NCBI GenBank assembly: GCA_050008575.1
Contig: JBEKMJ010000018.1
Location: 1 to 64,000 of the forward strand
Length of the DNA: 64,000 nucleotides
Source of the DNA: Bog-159 sp050008575
GTDB lineage: Bacteria; Acidobacteriota; Terriglobia; Bryobacterales; Bryobacteraceae
Direction: 5' to 3'
Shown here: in pieces, positions 1 to 7,668 of the stretch
Numbering within the stretch: the first letter of the stretch is position 1
How the letters are laid out: the number at the start of each line of letters is the position of its first letter
The notes under the pieces: model-generated
What the model was told of the DNA's origin: nothing
Databases searched by the model: none
The model's input: only the letters and a program-made list of their open reading frames with translations
Position numbers and translations under genes: made by a program

Positions 1-135
1 CTCAACAAGAACATCGGTCTTTGTTATTTGCCCGTGGCGGAGTCCCACGTGGGCCGCGCCATTGAGGTCGTCATTCGCAGCCAGCCGGTGGCCGCGGTCA
101 CCGTGGAAACGCCATTCTACAAGCGAGCCAAATAA
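1..135 (+). CDS. gcvT: Aminomethyltransferase (glycine cleavage T protein), C-terminal end
   Basis: Partial gene entering from the left edge; only the last 44 residues are present. The frame reads IGLCYLPVAESHVGRAI, then a beta-strand-rich tail ending VETPFYKRAK and a TAA stop. The ending 'PFYKR' and the preceding 'IGxxY(L/V)P' element are typical of the barrel domain that closes GcvT proteins. The stop TAA directly precedes the ATG of gcvH with no gap, consistent with one transcript. GcvT transfers the aminomethyl carbon to tetrahydrofolate. Any glycine riboswitch or promoter would lie upstream, outside the window. Confidence 0.88.
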   Translation, partial: LNKNIGLCYLPVAESHVGRAIEVVIRSQPVAAVTVETPFYKRAK

Positions 136-537
136 ATGTATCCCGAAGAATACCGCTACACCAAGGAACACGAGTGGGTGCACGTGGAAGGCGATACGGG
201 CACCGTCGGCATCACGGATCACGCCCAGCACGAATTGGGCGATATCGTCTATGTGGACTTCAAATACGGCCGCGAAACCCTGAAGCCCGGCCAACACGTG
301 GATCAGGGAAAAACCATCGGCTCCGTCGAGTCGGTGAAGGCCGTGTCGGATATTTATTGCCCGGTCTCGGGCCACGTGGTCGACCTGAACCATACGTTGG
401 CCGACGCACCCGAAAAGCTGAACGAGGACCCGCATGGCGAGGCCTGGCTGGTGAAGATCCGCTTGAGCAACCCCGGCGAGTTGACGAATCTCCTATCCGC
501 GGCCGAGTATCAAACTTATATAGGAGCGGAAAAATAA
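136..537 (+). CDS. gcvH: Glycine cleavage system H protein
   Basis: 133 residues, the usual length for the lipoyl carrier protein of the glycine cleavage complex. It opens with MYPEEYRYTKEHEWV, the classical H-protein start, and carries the lipoylation motif ESVKAVSD with the acceptor lysine at residue 68. The lipoyl arm shuttles the aminomethyl group from the P protein to the T protein and electrons to the L protein. The ATG follows the gcvT stop immediately and the stop lies 4 bases before the start of gcvPA, so translational coupling is likely. No anomaly seen. Confidence 0.97.
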   Translation: MYPEEYRYTKEHEWVHVEGDTGTVGITDHAQHELGDIVYVDFKYGRETLKPGQHVDQGKTIGSVESVKAVSDIYCPVSGHVVDLNHTLADAPEKLNEDPHGEAWLVKIRLSNPGELTNLLSAAEYQTYIGAEK

Positions 538-541
538 GGTT

Positions 542-1861
542 TTGCGCTATCTTCCGAAGTCCGATTCCGAACGCCGCGAGATGCTGGAAGCCTGCGGCGT
601 GGAAAGCCCCGAAGATCTGTTCGCCCATCTTCCGGAGGCCGTGCGGCTGAAACAGCCGCTGCAGTTGCCGCCGGGCATTTCCGAATACGAGATCGTCGAT
701 TATTTCCGCCGGCGCGGCGATGAAAATGCCAACGGATATGCCAGTTTCCTGGGAGCGGGCGTCTACCGCCATTACCGCCCGGTGCTGGTGGATACGGTGG
801 TCGCGCGCGGCGAGTTTCTGACGTCGTACACGCCTTACCAGGCGGAAATTTCGCAAGGCACGCTCACCACCATCTTTGAATTCCAGACCATGATCTGCCA
901 GCTCACCGGCATGGATGTGGCCAACGCCTCGATGTACGATGGCTCGACGGCGCTGGCGGAAGCTGCGCTGATGGCCGCGCGCCTTACCAGCAAGGGCGGA
1001 CTGCTGGTGGCGCGCAGCGTGCATCCGGAGTATCAGGAGGTCCTGCAGACTTACGCGAAAAATCAGGGCATGCCGATCACGGAGTTCGATTACGACCCCG
1101 AAACGGGCGCGGCCGATCTCGACGATCTGGAGCGGAAGCTCAACGATCTGACCGCTGCCGTGATCCTGCAATCGCCCAATTTCTTCGGCGTGGTTGAGGA
1201 TGTGAAGCGCGCGGCAGCCATTGCCCACCGGCGCGGGGCGCTGCTGGCAATGGGGTTCAGCGAGGCGGTGTCGCTCGGCATCCTGGAGCCGCCCGAAGCC
1301 GATATCGTGGCCGGCGAATTGCAATCTTTCGCCATCTCGCCCAGCTATGGCGGGCCCTACGCGGGCATCATCGCCACGCGCGAGAAATTCGCCCGCCAAA
1401 TGCCCGGCCGGCTGGTGGGCGAGACCACCGATACGCATGGCAATCGCGCGTTCTGCCTGACGCTGGCCACGCGCGAGCAGCATATCCGCCGCGAGAAGGC
1501 GACGTCTAATATCTGCACGAACCAAGCCTTGATCGCACTGATGGCGACGGTTTTCATGAGCGTCTACGGCAAACAGGGCCTGCGCGAACTGGCGGAGCAG
1601 AACCTGGCCAAAGCGCATTACCTGGCGGGCAAACTGAAGCCGCGATTCTCCGGACCGTTCTTCAACGAATTCGTGGTGTCGACCGCCCAGCCAGATGCCG
1701 TCAACGCCGCGCTCCTGGATAAAAAGATCATCGGAGGCTTGCCGCTAGGCCGTTTCTATCCCGAGTTATCGGATGCGATGCTTCTCTGCGCCACCGAAAT
1801 GTCCCGCCGCGCGGAAATGGACCAGGTAGCGCAGGCTTTAGCCGGCGGGGGAGCCGTCTAA
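542..1861 (+). CDS. gcvPA: Glycine dehydrogenase (decarboxylating) subunit 1
   Basis: 439 residues, matching the separate N-terminal subunit of the two-subunit P protein found in many Gram-positives, archaea and Acidobacteria. The start is a TTG (MRYLPKSDSERREML) 4 bases after gcvH; no in-frame ATG upstream gives a better N-terminus. Recognisable stretches include 'GAGVYRHYRP', 'TPYQAEISQGTL', 'MDVANASMYDG' and 'LATREQHIRREKATSNICTN', all typical of GcvPA. This subunit pairs with GcvPB to decarboxylate glycine. The TAA stop overlaps the ATG of gcvPB by one base (TAATG). Confidence 0.96.
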   Translation: MRYLPKSDSERREMLEACGVESPEDLFAHLPEAVRLKQPLQLPPGISEYEIVDYFRRRGDENANGYASFLGAGVYRHYRPVLVDTVVARGEFLTSYTPYQAEISQGTLTTIFEFQTMICQLTGMDVANASMYDGSTALAEAALMAARLTSKGGLLVARSVHPEYQEVLQTYAKNQGMPITEFDYDPETGAADLDDLERKLNDLTAAVILQSPNFFGVVEDVKRAAAIAHRRGALLAMGFSEAVSLGILEPPEADIVAGELQSFAISPSYGGPYAGIIATREKFARQMPGRLVGETTDTHGNRAFCLTLATREQHIRREKATSNICTNQALIALMATVFMSVYGKQGLRELAEQNLAKAHYLAGKLKPRFSGPFFNEFVVSTAQPDAVNAALLDKKIIGGLPLGRFYPELSDAMLLCATEMSRRAEMDQVAQALAGGGAV

Positions 1862-3345
1862 TGCCCATCAAGAAAGTCCGCGGCCACATCTCCCCGAACG
1901 AATCGCTGCTATTCGAGCGCAGTTCGCCCGGCAAGAAAGCCTATCAACTACCCGATCTCGACGTTCCCGCCGTCGACCCACGCACCGCCCTGGGCCCCCA
2001 ACACGTGCGCGCCGAAATCCCGGGCTTCCCCGAGGTCAGCGAAGTGGAAGCCATCCGCCACTTCACGCGCCTCTCCACCTGGAACTACGCCATCGACCAC
2101 GGCATGTACCCGCTGGGCTCCTGCACCATGAAATACAACCCGCGCGTCAACGAACTGGTCGCGCGCACCGAAGGCCTCGCCTGGGCGCATCCCTATCAGC
2201 CGGAGTCGCTCTCGCAGGGCGTCATGCAAGTGATGGCGCATCTGGAATCCGCGCTGCTCGAAATCACCGGCATGGACGCGATCACCCTGCAGCCCGCGGC
2301 CGGCGCGCAGGGTGAGCTGACCGGCATCCTGCTCATCCGCGCATTGCTCGAACGGCAAGGCAACCCGCGCAAGAAGATCCTGATTCCGGATTCCGCGCAC
2401 GGCACCAATCCCGCCACCGCGGCCATCGCCGGCTACGTGGTCGAGAACATCCGCTCCGACGAACACGGCCTGTTGGATCTTGGCGCTTTGGAGCGGCACG
2501 TGACGGAGGATGTGGCCGGGCTGATGGTCACCAACCCCAACACGCTGGGCGTTTTCGAATCGCGCATCATCGAAGCGGCGGAAGTCCTGCATCGCAAAGG
2601 CGCGCTGCTTTACATGGATGGCGCCAACATGAACGCGCTGGTGGGCATCGCGCGCCCCGGCGATTTCGGCGTCGACGTGATGCACCTGAATCTGCACAAG
2701 ACGTTCTCCACCCCGCATGGCGGCGGCGGCCCGGGAGGCGGCCCCGTGGCCGTGAAGAAACACCTGGAGCCATTCCTGCCCGTGCCGCGCCTCAAGCGCG
2801 CCGGAGAGCGCCTGAGCTTCGATTACGACCGTCCCCTTTCCATCGGCAAGGTGAAAGCGTTCTACGGAAACTTCGGCGTGTTGGTGCGCGCGCTAGCTTA
2901 CATCCTGGCGCATGGCGGCAACGGACTGCGCGCCGCCACCATGGACGCCGTACTCAACGCCAACTACATCCGCAAGAAGCTGGAGCCCTTCTTCGACCTG
3001 CCCTACGCGCTGCCCAACATGCACGAAGTGGTCTTCAGCGACGAGCGCCAGGCGCGCCTGGGCGTGCGCACGGGCGATATCGCCAAGCGCCTGATCGATT
3101 ACGGGTTCCACCCGTACACCGTCAGCTTCCCGTTGATCGTGCGCGGCGCCATGATGATCGAGCCCACCGAAACAGAAGGCAAGCTGGAACTGGACCTGTT
3201 CATCGACGCCATGATCTCCATCGCCAAAGAGATCGAAACCGAGCCGGAAACGGTGAAGACCGCGCCGCACTCGACCCGCACCAGCCGCGTGGATGAAGTG
3301 AAGGCCGCGCGCAAGCCGGTATTGAAATGGACACCTGCGGTCTAA
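1861..3345 (+). CDS. gcvPB: Glycine dehydrogenase (decarboxylating) subunit 2
   Basis: 494 residues, the usual length of the PLP-binding subunit of the P protein. The PLP lysine is K280 in LNLHKTFSTPHGGGGPG, followed by the glycine-rich loop characteristic of this family; 'YPLGSCTMKYNPR' and 'QPAAGAQGELTG' are also diagnostic. It forms the decarboxylase with GcvPA, releasing CO2 and loading the H-protein lipoamide. The start ATG overlaps the gcvPA stop. The last residues (after about 470) are a variable tail. The following small ORF begins inside the last codons of this gene. Confidence 0.97.
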   Translation: MPIKKVRGHISPNESLLFERSSPGKKAYQLPDLDVPAVDPRTALGPQHVRAEIPGFPEVSEVEAIRHFTRLSTWNYAIDHGMYPLGSCTMKYNPRVNELVARTEGLAWAHPYQPESLSQGVMQVMAHLESALLEITGMDAITLQPAAGAQGELTGILLIRALLERQGNPRKKILIPDSAHGTNPATAAIAGYVVENIRSDEHGLLDLGALERHVTEDVAGLMVTNPNTLGVFESRIIEAAEVLHRKGALLYMDGANMNALVGIARPGDFGVDVMHLNLHKTFSTPHGGGGPGGGPVAVKKHLEPFLPVPRLKRAGERLSFDYDRPLSIGKVKAFYGNFGVLVRALAYILAHGGNGLRAATMDAVLNANYIRKKLEPFFDLPYALPNMHEVVFSDERQARLGVRTGDIAKRLIDYGFHPYTVSFPLIVRGAMMIEPTETEGKLELDLFIDAMISIAKEIETEPETVKTAPHSTRTSRVDEVKAARKPVLKWTPAV

Positions 3346-3854
3346 ACCTGCTATCGCCCGAGTTACTCGCGGCAGTTCGCGAGGCCTTAGGGGACGGTAT
3401 TGTCCGCGGCGTTCAGTCCATTTATTGTGGCAGCCAGTCGCCTAACCTCTGCGCGTTTTCCGATATGGATTCCTATGTGCGCGCGGTCGAGAAAAGCCGG
3501 CCCGGCGACTGGTTTACGCTGTGGTCGATGGAGGCTTTGGCCCGGCAGGGCGTTCTGCTAATCCGGAAGCGGGCGGCGCCGGTTAGCGAAGATGAACTCA
3601 AAAGGGTTGAAGACTGGCTCAACGCCGACAGATTGCGGGAGTTCCAGGCGGTAGGATGCCTACAACCCGGCGCGCCGCCTGAAGTGCGATTGGGAGGAGG
3701 TGCGCTGTCACGGGTGAGTGGCAGTCCTGTCGGGATGGGCCTGCGGCTCACGAATATTGATGAAAGCCCTGTGGGGCAGGCGTCTACGCCTGCGGCGGGT
3801 CTCCAGACCCGCCCTCTTCCGCAGCTCGCGGTGGGTTTTCGACCGTGCCGTTGA
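3327..3854 (+). CDS. Hypothetical protein, C-terminus built from repeat DNA
   Basis: A 175-residue frame starting 19 bases before the end of gcvPB, no convincing Shine-Dalgarno. The first about 120 residues have ordinary composition (LLAAVREALGDGIVRG, FTLWSMEALARQGVLLIRKR) and could be a real small soluble protein; I recognise no family. From about residue 130 the frame is read entirely through REP-A repeat modules (3721-3850), giving GMGLRLTNIDESPVGQAS and TPAAGLQTRPLP, so the natural C-terminus was probably shorter and was extended or replaced when the repeat arrived. Moderate confidence that the N-terminal part is expressed; the overlap suggests coupling to gcvPB. Confidence 0.5.
   Translation: MDTCGLNLLSPELLAAVREALGDGIVRGVQSIYCGSQSPNLCAFSDMDSYVRAVEKSRPGDWFTLWSMEALARQGVLLIRKRAAPVSEDELKRVEDWLNADRLREFQAVGCLQPGAPPEVRLGGGALSRVSGSPVGMGLRLTNIDESPVGQASTPAAGLQTRPLPQLAVGFRPCR
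3721..3850 (+). repeat. REP-A composite repeat
   Basis: Tandem hairpin modules: GATGGGCCTGCGGCTCACGA followed by a short spacer, then GTGGGG and the hairpin CAGGCGTCTACGCCTG, then GCGGGTCTCCAGACCCGC, then the tail GTGGGTTTTCGACCGTGC. The same modules recur at 12886, 24022 and many other gene boundaries in this window. The tail module is nearly identical to one at about 24181. Confidence 0.85.
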
Positions 3855-3970
3855 GCGGCTTGTTGGTTGGGGGCGAGTGGCTTCCGAGGCTCGACGTGAT
3901 AGATGCTAAAAGGCCGAATGAACGGGGCGAAGTCCCGATGGGAAGAGCCTATTGAGATCCGGCGAGAGCG

Positions 3971-5746
3971 ATGCGACAGGCAATATTAACGCCCCTGCTG
4001 GTGTTGGCCATCGTCCTGCTCATCCGCCTGCCCTTCCTCAACCAGGCGATCCAGGGGGACGATGCCTACTACCTGGCGCAGGCTGAGCACGCGCAGATCG
4101 ACCCGCTGCATCCCAGCCATGGCAGCTACGTTTTTCTGGGCGACCGCGTGGACATGCGCGGATTCCCGCACCCTCCTTTCAACGCCTGGTTCCTCGCTTT
4201 GTTGCTGGCCGCGATGGGCGATATCCGCGAAGTGCCCTTCCACGCCGCCTACATCCTGTTTTCATCGATCGCGGCGCTGGCCATGTGGTCCCTGGCGAAG
4301 CGCTTCTCTCCGCATCCGCTATGGGCCACGCTGCTGTTTCAGGCGGTTCCCGCATTCGTGATTAATGGCAACTCGTTCGAATCCGATCTGCCGTTTCTGG
4401 CGTTTTGGATGGCGGCGGTGGCGTGCTTCGTTGCGGGCCGACGGGCCTGGGCCGCCATCGCGATGGTGCTGGCGTCGCTCAACGCTTTTCAAGTAGTTTT
4501 TCTGACACCCATCTTGATGGTCTATGTCTGGCTTTATCGGCGCAAAGATCGCACCGCATGGCTCCTCACGCTGGTTCCCCCCGTCGCGATTCTTGCCTGG
4601 GAATTATTCGAGCGCCTGTCTTCCGGCGCACTGCCCGTTGCCGTGACCGCCGGCTACTGGAGCAGCTATGGGCTGCAAGCGCTCGCCAACAAACTGCGCA
4701 GCGCCGGGGCGCTGGCCGTGCACGCCTGTTTCATGGTGTTTCCTCCGCTGCTGCCCGGCGCAGCCGTGCTGGTCTGGAAGCGGCGCGACCGCGAGACCGC
4801 CTTCCTTGCCGCGTGGATCGCCCTGTTTTTCGGAGGCGCTGTCGTTCTCTTCTTCGCCGGATCGGCCCGCTACCTGCTGCCCATGGCCGCTCCCTTGGCC
4901 ATGCTGGTCTCGCGCCTGCGGCCGCGCTGGCTAGCCATCGGATTCGCCGCCCAGATGGCACTCAGCCTGGCGCTCGCCACCGTGAACTACCAGCATTGGG
5001 ACGGTTACCGGCGCTTCGCAAGCCAGATCCGCCCAACCACCGCCGGCCACCGCGTGTATATCGACGGCGAATGGGGCCTGCGTTTTTACCTGGAAGCCGA
5101 TGGCGGACTGCCTCTCGAACGCGGCCAGGTGCTGCGCGCCGGCGATATTGTGGTTTCGAGCCAACTGGCCTATCCCATCGCCTTCACGGCGCCCACCGCC
5201 ACGATCTCGGAGCAGCAGATTCGCGCATCGCTGCCGTTGCAGCTCATCGGGCTGGCGGCCCACTCGGGCTACTCCACCGCCACCAAAGGACTCCGCCCGT
5301 TCGACGTTTCTAACGCGCCCATCGACATCGTGCGCGCCGCGATCGTGCTCGAACGCCATCCCACGCTCGCCTACCTGCCCATGAACTCGCCGGAAGCGTC
5401 CGCCCAGATTGTCAGCGGCCTGTACGACGTGGAAGGCGGCGCCTGGCGCTGGATGTCCGGCACCGCGGTGGTCCTGCTAAAGAGTCCCGCCCAGCCCCTG
5501 CCTGTCGAGGCGGTGTTCACGATCCCCGATCCCGCTCCAGCGCGCCACGTCGAGCTGCTGCTGGATGGCCGCGTCGTCGCGGCTGAGACTTACGGCACAC
5601 CCGGCGCCTACACGCTGAAGTCCGCGCCGCAATCGCCCGCCGGACCGGCCTCCACGGTAACAGTCACCCTCGACCGCACTTTCTCCGTTCCCGGCGATCA
5701 CCGGGGGTTGGGCGTCGTGGTCTCGGCCGTCGGCTTCCACGAGTAG
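3971..5746 (+). CDS. GT39-like integral membrane glycosyltransferase
   Basis: 591 residues. An N-terminal membrane segment (residues 4-23) is followed by GDDAYYLAQA with an acidic pair at D30-D31 and by GFPHPPFNAW, which match the acidic motif and the 'HPP' motif of the ArnT/PMT fold that takes sugars from polyprenyl-phosphate donors. Further hydrophobic segments occur to about residue 340, then a roughly 250-residue soluble C-terminal part of unknown role, ending in a beta-rich tail. Acceptor and donor are not readable from sequence. No operon partner is clear; a degenerate copy of its last codons lies downstream at 6140-6223. Confidence 0.8.
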   Translation: MRQAILTPLLVLAIVLLIRLPFLNQAIQGDDAYYLAQAEHAQIDPLHPSHGSYVFLGDRVDMRGFPHPPFNAWFLALLLAAMGDIREVPFHAAYILFSSIAALAMWSLAKRFSPHPLWATLLFQAVPAFVINGNSFESDLPFLAFWMAAVACFVAGRRAWAAIAMVLASLNAFQVVFLTPILMVYVWLYRRKDRTAWLLTLVPPVAILAWELFERLSSGALPVAVTAGYWSSYGLQALANKLRSAGALAVHACFMVFPPLLPGAAVLVWKRRDRETAFLAAWIALFFGGAVVLFFAGSARYLLPMAAPLAMLVSRLRPRWLAIGFAAQMALSLALATVNYQHWDGYRRFASQIRPTTAGHRVYIDGEWGLRFYLEADGGLPLERGQVLRAGDIVVSSQLAYPIAFTAPTATISEQQIRASLPLQLIGLAAHSGYSTATKGLRPFDVSNAPIDIVRAAIVLERHPTLAYLPMNSPEASAQIVSGLYDVEGGAWRWMSGTAVVLLKSPAQPLPVEAVFTIPDPAPARHVELLLDGRVVAAETYGTPGAYTLKSAPQSPAGPASTVTVTLDRTFSVPGDHRGLGVVVSAVGFHE

Positions 5747-5757
5747 GGCGGCCAAAC

Positions 5758-5978
5758 GTGACGGGAGGCTTGGCGAAACTGGCCCAGCGCACCATGCGGT
5801 CGAAGTTCTTTCTCGCGGCTGAAGCAATTGCGGCCTATGTCGATGCCGGAGATTGGCAACCCGGCGAAGTCGCCGCGGGACTTGCGTAGCTGGACAGCGG
5901 CAAGATGGTGGCCGCGAAAAGGTCGTGAAGTGCATGCGCTCCTGGGGTAAGCCATTGGAAAGCGTTCCGCCGCGATGA
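5758..5978 (+). pseudogene. Broken ribbon-helix-helix (CopG/RelB-like) antitoxin gene
   Basis: Reading from the GTG at 5758 gives LAKLAQRTMRSKFFLAAEAI then AAYVDAGDWQPGEVAAGLA, an in-frame TAG at 5887-5889, LDSGKMVAAK, and after a frame change VVKCMRSWGKPLESVPPR and TGA at 5976-5978. This order (helix with R-S-K-F-F-L-A-A-E-A-I, then W-x-x-G, then a 'S-W-G-K-P' tail) is that of small RHH antitoxins that pair with ParE/RelE toxins. One nonsense codon and one frameshift interrupt it, the first residues of the usual beta-strand are missing, and no toxin gene follows. Family assignment is from recognised motifs only. Confidence 0.7.
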
Positions 5979-5996
5979 AGGCCGTATGGTCACCGC

Positions 5997-6122
5997 GCGC
6001 GATAAAGCGCCTTACAGCAAACCGCTCCGCGGCTCAGTAAGCCGTGCGCAATCCACGCGAGTATTACCGAGCCGCGACCGTCAGGGAGCGGTTTTCCCAA
6101 AACTGTTAAGCGCCCTATCGCG
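5997..6122. repeat. REP-B inverted repeat element
   Basis: Two diverging arms: left GCGCCTTACAGCAAACCGCT plus CCGCGGCTCAGTAAGCCG, right GAGCCGCGACCGTCAGGGAG then CGGTTTTCCCAAAACTGTT and AAGCGCC. The centre reads CGTGCGCAATCCACGCGAGT. The arms are imperfect reverse complements, so the whole can fold as one long hairpin. The same centre and arms occur at 22263-22415. Confidence 0.8.
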
Positions 6123-6139
6123 TCCGGGCCGGACGCCTC

Positions 6140-6223
6140 GACCTGATCGCCGCCTTTCACGCCGGCGAAACCGCCACGGTAACCCTCGCCATCGACCGCA
6201 CCTTCACCGGATTCCGCGAATAG
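6140..6223 (+). pseudogene. Remnant resembling the C-terminal end of the GT39-like protein
   Basis: A 27-codon stretch (AAFHAGETATVTLAIDRTFT then GFRE and TAG) resembles the tail of the 3971-5746 protein (TVTVTLDRTFSV ... GFHE, TAG), and the bases after the two stops are also similar (GAGCGGCGGCCCAA versus GGGCGGCCAAA). The 5' side is cut by the REP-B element. The simplest reading is a partial duplication or a dead paralogue of which only the 3' end survives. The rest of 5979-6243 holds only the repeat. Confidence 0.45.
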
Positions 6224-6243
6224 AGCGGCGGCCCAACCATCCC

Positions 6244-7531
6244 CTACAAGGTTAGCGAGTAGATGACTCCCGCACCCGAAGTCCCGCCGCTCTGCGTCGT
6301 TCCGAAATACACGCCGTCCGTGCCCAGGGCCAAGCCTCCAAGCGGATTGGCGCCGTCGTCGCCGCCGCTAAAGGAGTGAAGCACGCTTTCGGTCCAGGCG
6401 CCGCCCGCTGAGTTCGGTGGATGCAACGCGAATACCGTCCCATATCCGTGGGTATAGCCGTAAGCCGCGGTACCGTAAAGCACTCCGCTCGATTTCGCGA
6501 TCAATGGCGCGTAAGGGCTATTTCCCCCGGATGACTTCTTGAATGTAAACAGTACGCTCTCAGTCCATGCGCCTCCCGGCAGCGCTGGCGGAGTTAAAGA
6601 GTAAGCCGTACCCTTCGGCGAGGAATCGCCATGAAAGGTTCCGGCGGTCGTGTCACCGTAGAGTATTCCGCCGCGGCCGGCGACTGGAGGAGCATACGGG
6701 CCTCCGCCATCGTTCGCGACCGGACCGAGGAACTCATAGAGCGTCGCCTTCGTCCATGAACCGCCGGCCGAAGCTGGCGGAGTGAGGGAATAAACCGTAC
6801 CCCAATTCAAACTCGTGCCGCCACCGGTGGTTGCGCCATAGAGCACGTCCCGGGCGGCCATCGTGAAGCCGGCATATGGATACGCGCCATCGCTTCCGCT
6901 CCCGAAACTGTGGATCGTCGTCTCGGTCCACGAGCCACCGGGGCTAGCGGGCGGCGTCAACGAGTAAGCCATGCCCACTCCCGCCCCACCACCATACGGG
7001 CAGGTGCCAAAGAGCACGCCGCCCGCGCCGATTACCGGCGTGATATACGGGTAATTGCCGTCACCGCCGGTAAACGCGTGGATCAGCGTCTCGGTCCACT
7101 CTCCCCCGGGAGAAGCCGGGGGTGTCAGTGAATATACCGTGCCGCAACCGAACGTACAATCGGTGCCTCCGCCGTAAGTCGTGGTGCCGTAGAGTACTCC
7201 ACCTGCCCAATCGCCACGCCGGAATCGGGGTATTGACCGTCATTGCCGCTCCCGAAGCTATGCAGTACCGTATAGGTCCATGCACCGCCCGCCGAAGCCG
7301 GCGGAGTCAGCGAGAACACGGTTCCGTAGCCATATGTCCCGTCGTTGTAGGCGGTGCCGTACAGCACGCCGCCGCTGCCAACCGTCACGCCGGAAGTCGG
7401 TCTTCCGCCGTCGGCGCCACCGGTAAAACTGTACAGTAGGTTAGCGTTGGGCTCGCATCCAGAACCGCGCTGTGAAGAGCTGCAATTGCGAGTGTGACAC
7501 CGAACGTCAACTCGCGTTGAAGTGTGGTCAT
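6244..7531 (-). pseudogene. GloVer-type tandem repeat secreted protein, two frameshifts
   Basis: The intact 3' part (from 7200 down) encodes about five repeats of roughly 60 residues built on LTPPASxGGxWTE, a 'H-S-F' strand, 'G-D-G-x-x-P' and GxLYGTT-GG, i.e. a beta-propeller-like array of the 'choice-of-anchor tandem repeat GloVer' type. Upstream, the frame is lost at the CCC run near 7206-7208 (one base missing compared with sibling repeats), and again near 7435 between a signal-peptide-like start (ATG at 7531, MTTLQRELTFGVTLAIAALH) and the first repeat (LLYSFTGGADGG). Three reading frames are thus needed for one protein. Either a recent pseudogene or two assembly errors. Confidence 0.7.
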
Positions 7532-7668
7532 TCTACCGATTATACACACGGCTTATAACACGTCAATTGGAGCTAAATTACAACGATTGCCGAGGAATCG
7601 CTCACTCGCCGCCGTCGAGTCTTTGTTCGGAGAAGCCGAGCGCGGCGGTGACACGCTGCCATGTATCG

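Noticed and set aside
260..1618. Long open reverse frame (about 450 codons) under gcvH/gcvPA
   Set aside because: Antisense shadow of GC-rich genes; Arg/His/Gly-rich, no family motif, while the opposite strand holds clear glycine-cleavage genes.
5986..6255. Small ORF in the decay zone
   Set aside because: Consists of REP-B repeat sequence and the remnant of the glycosyltransferase end read in a wrong frame.
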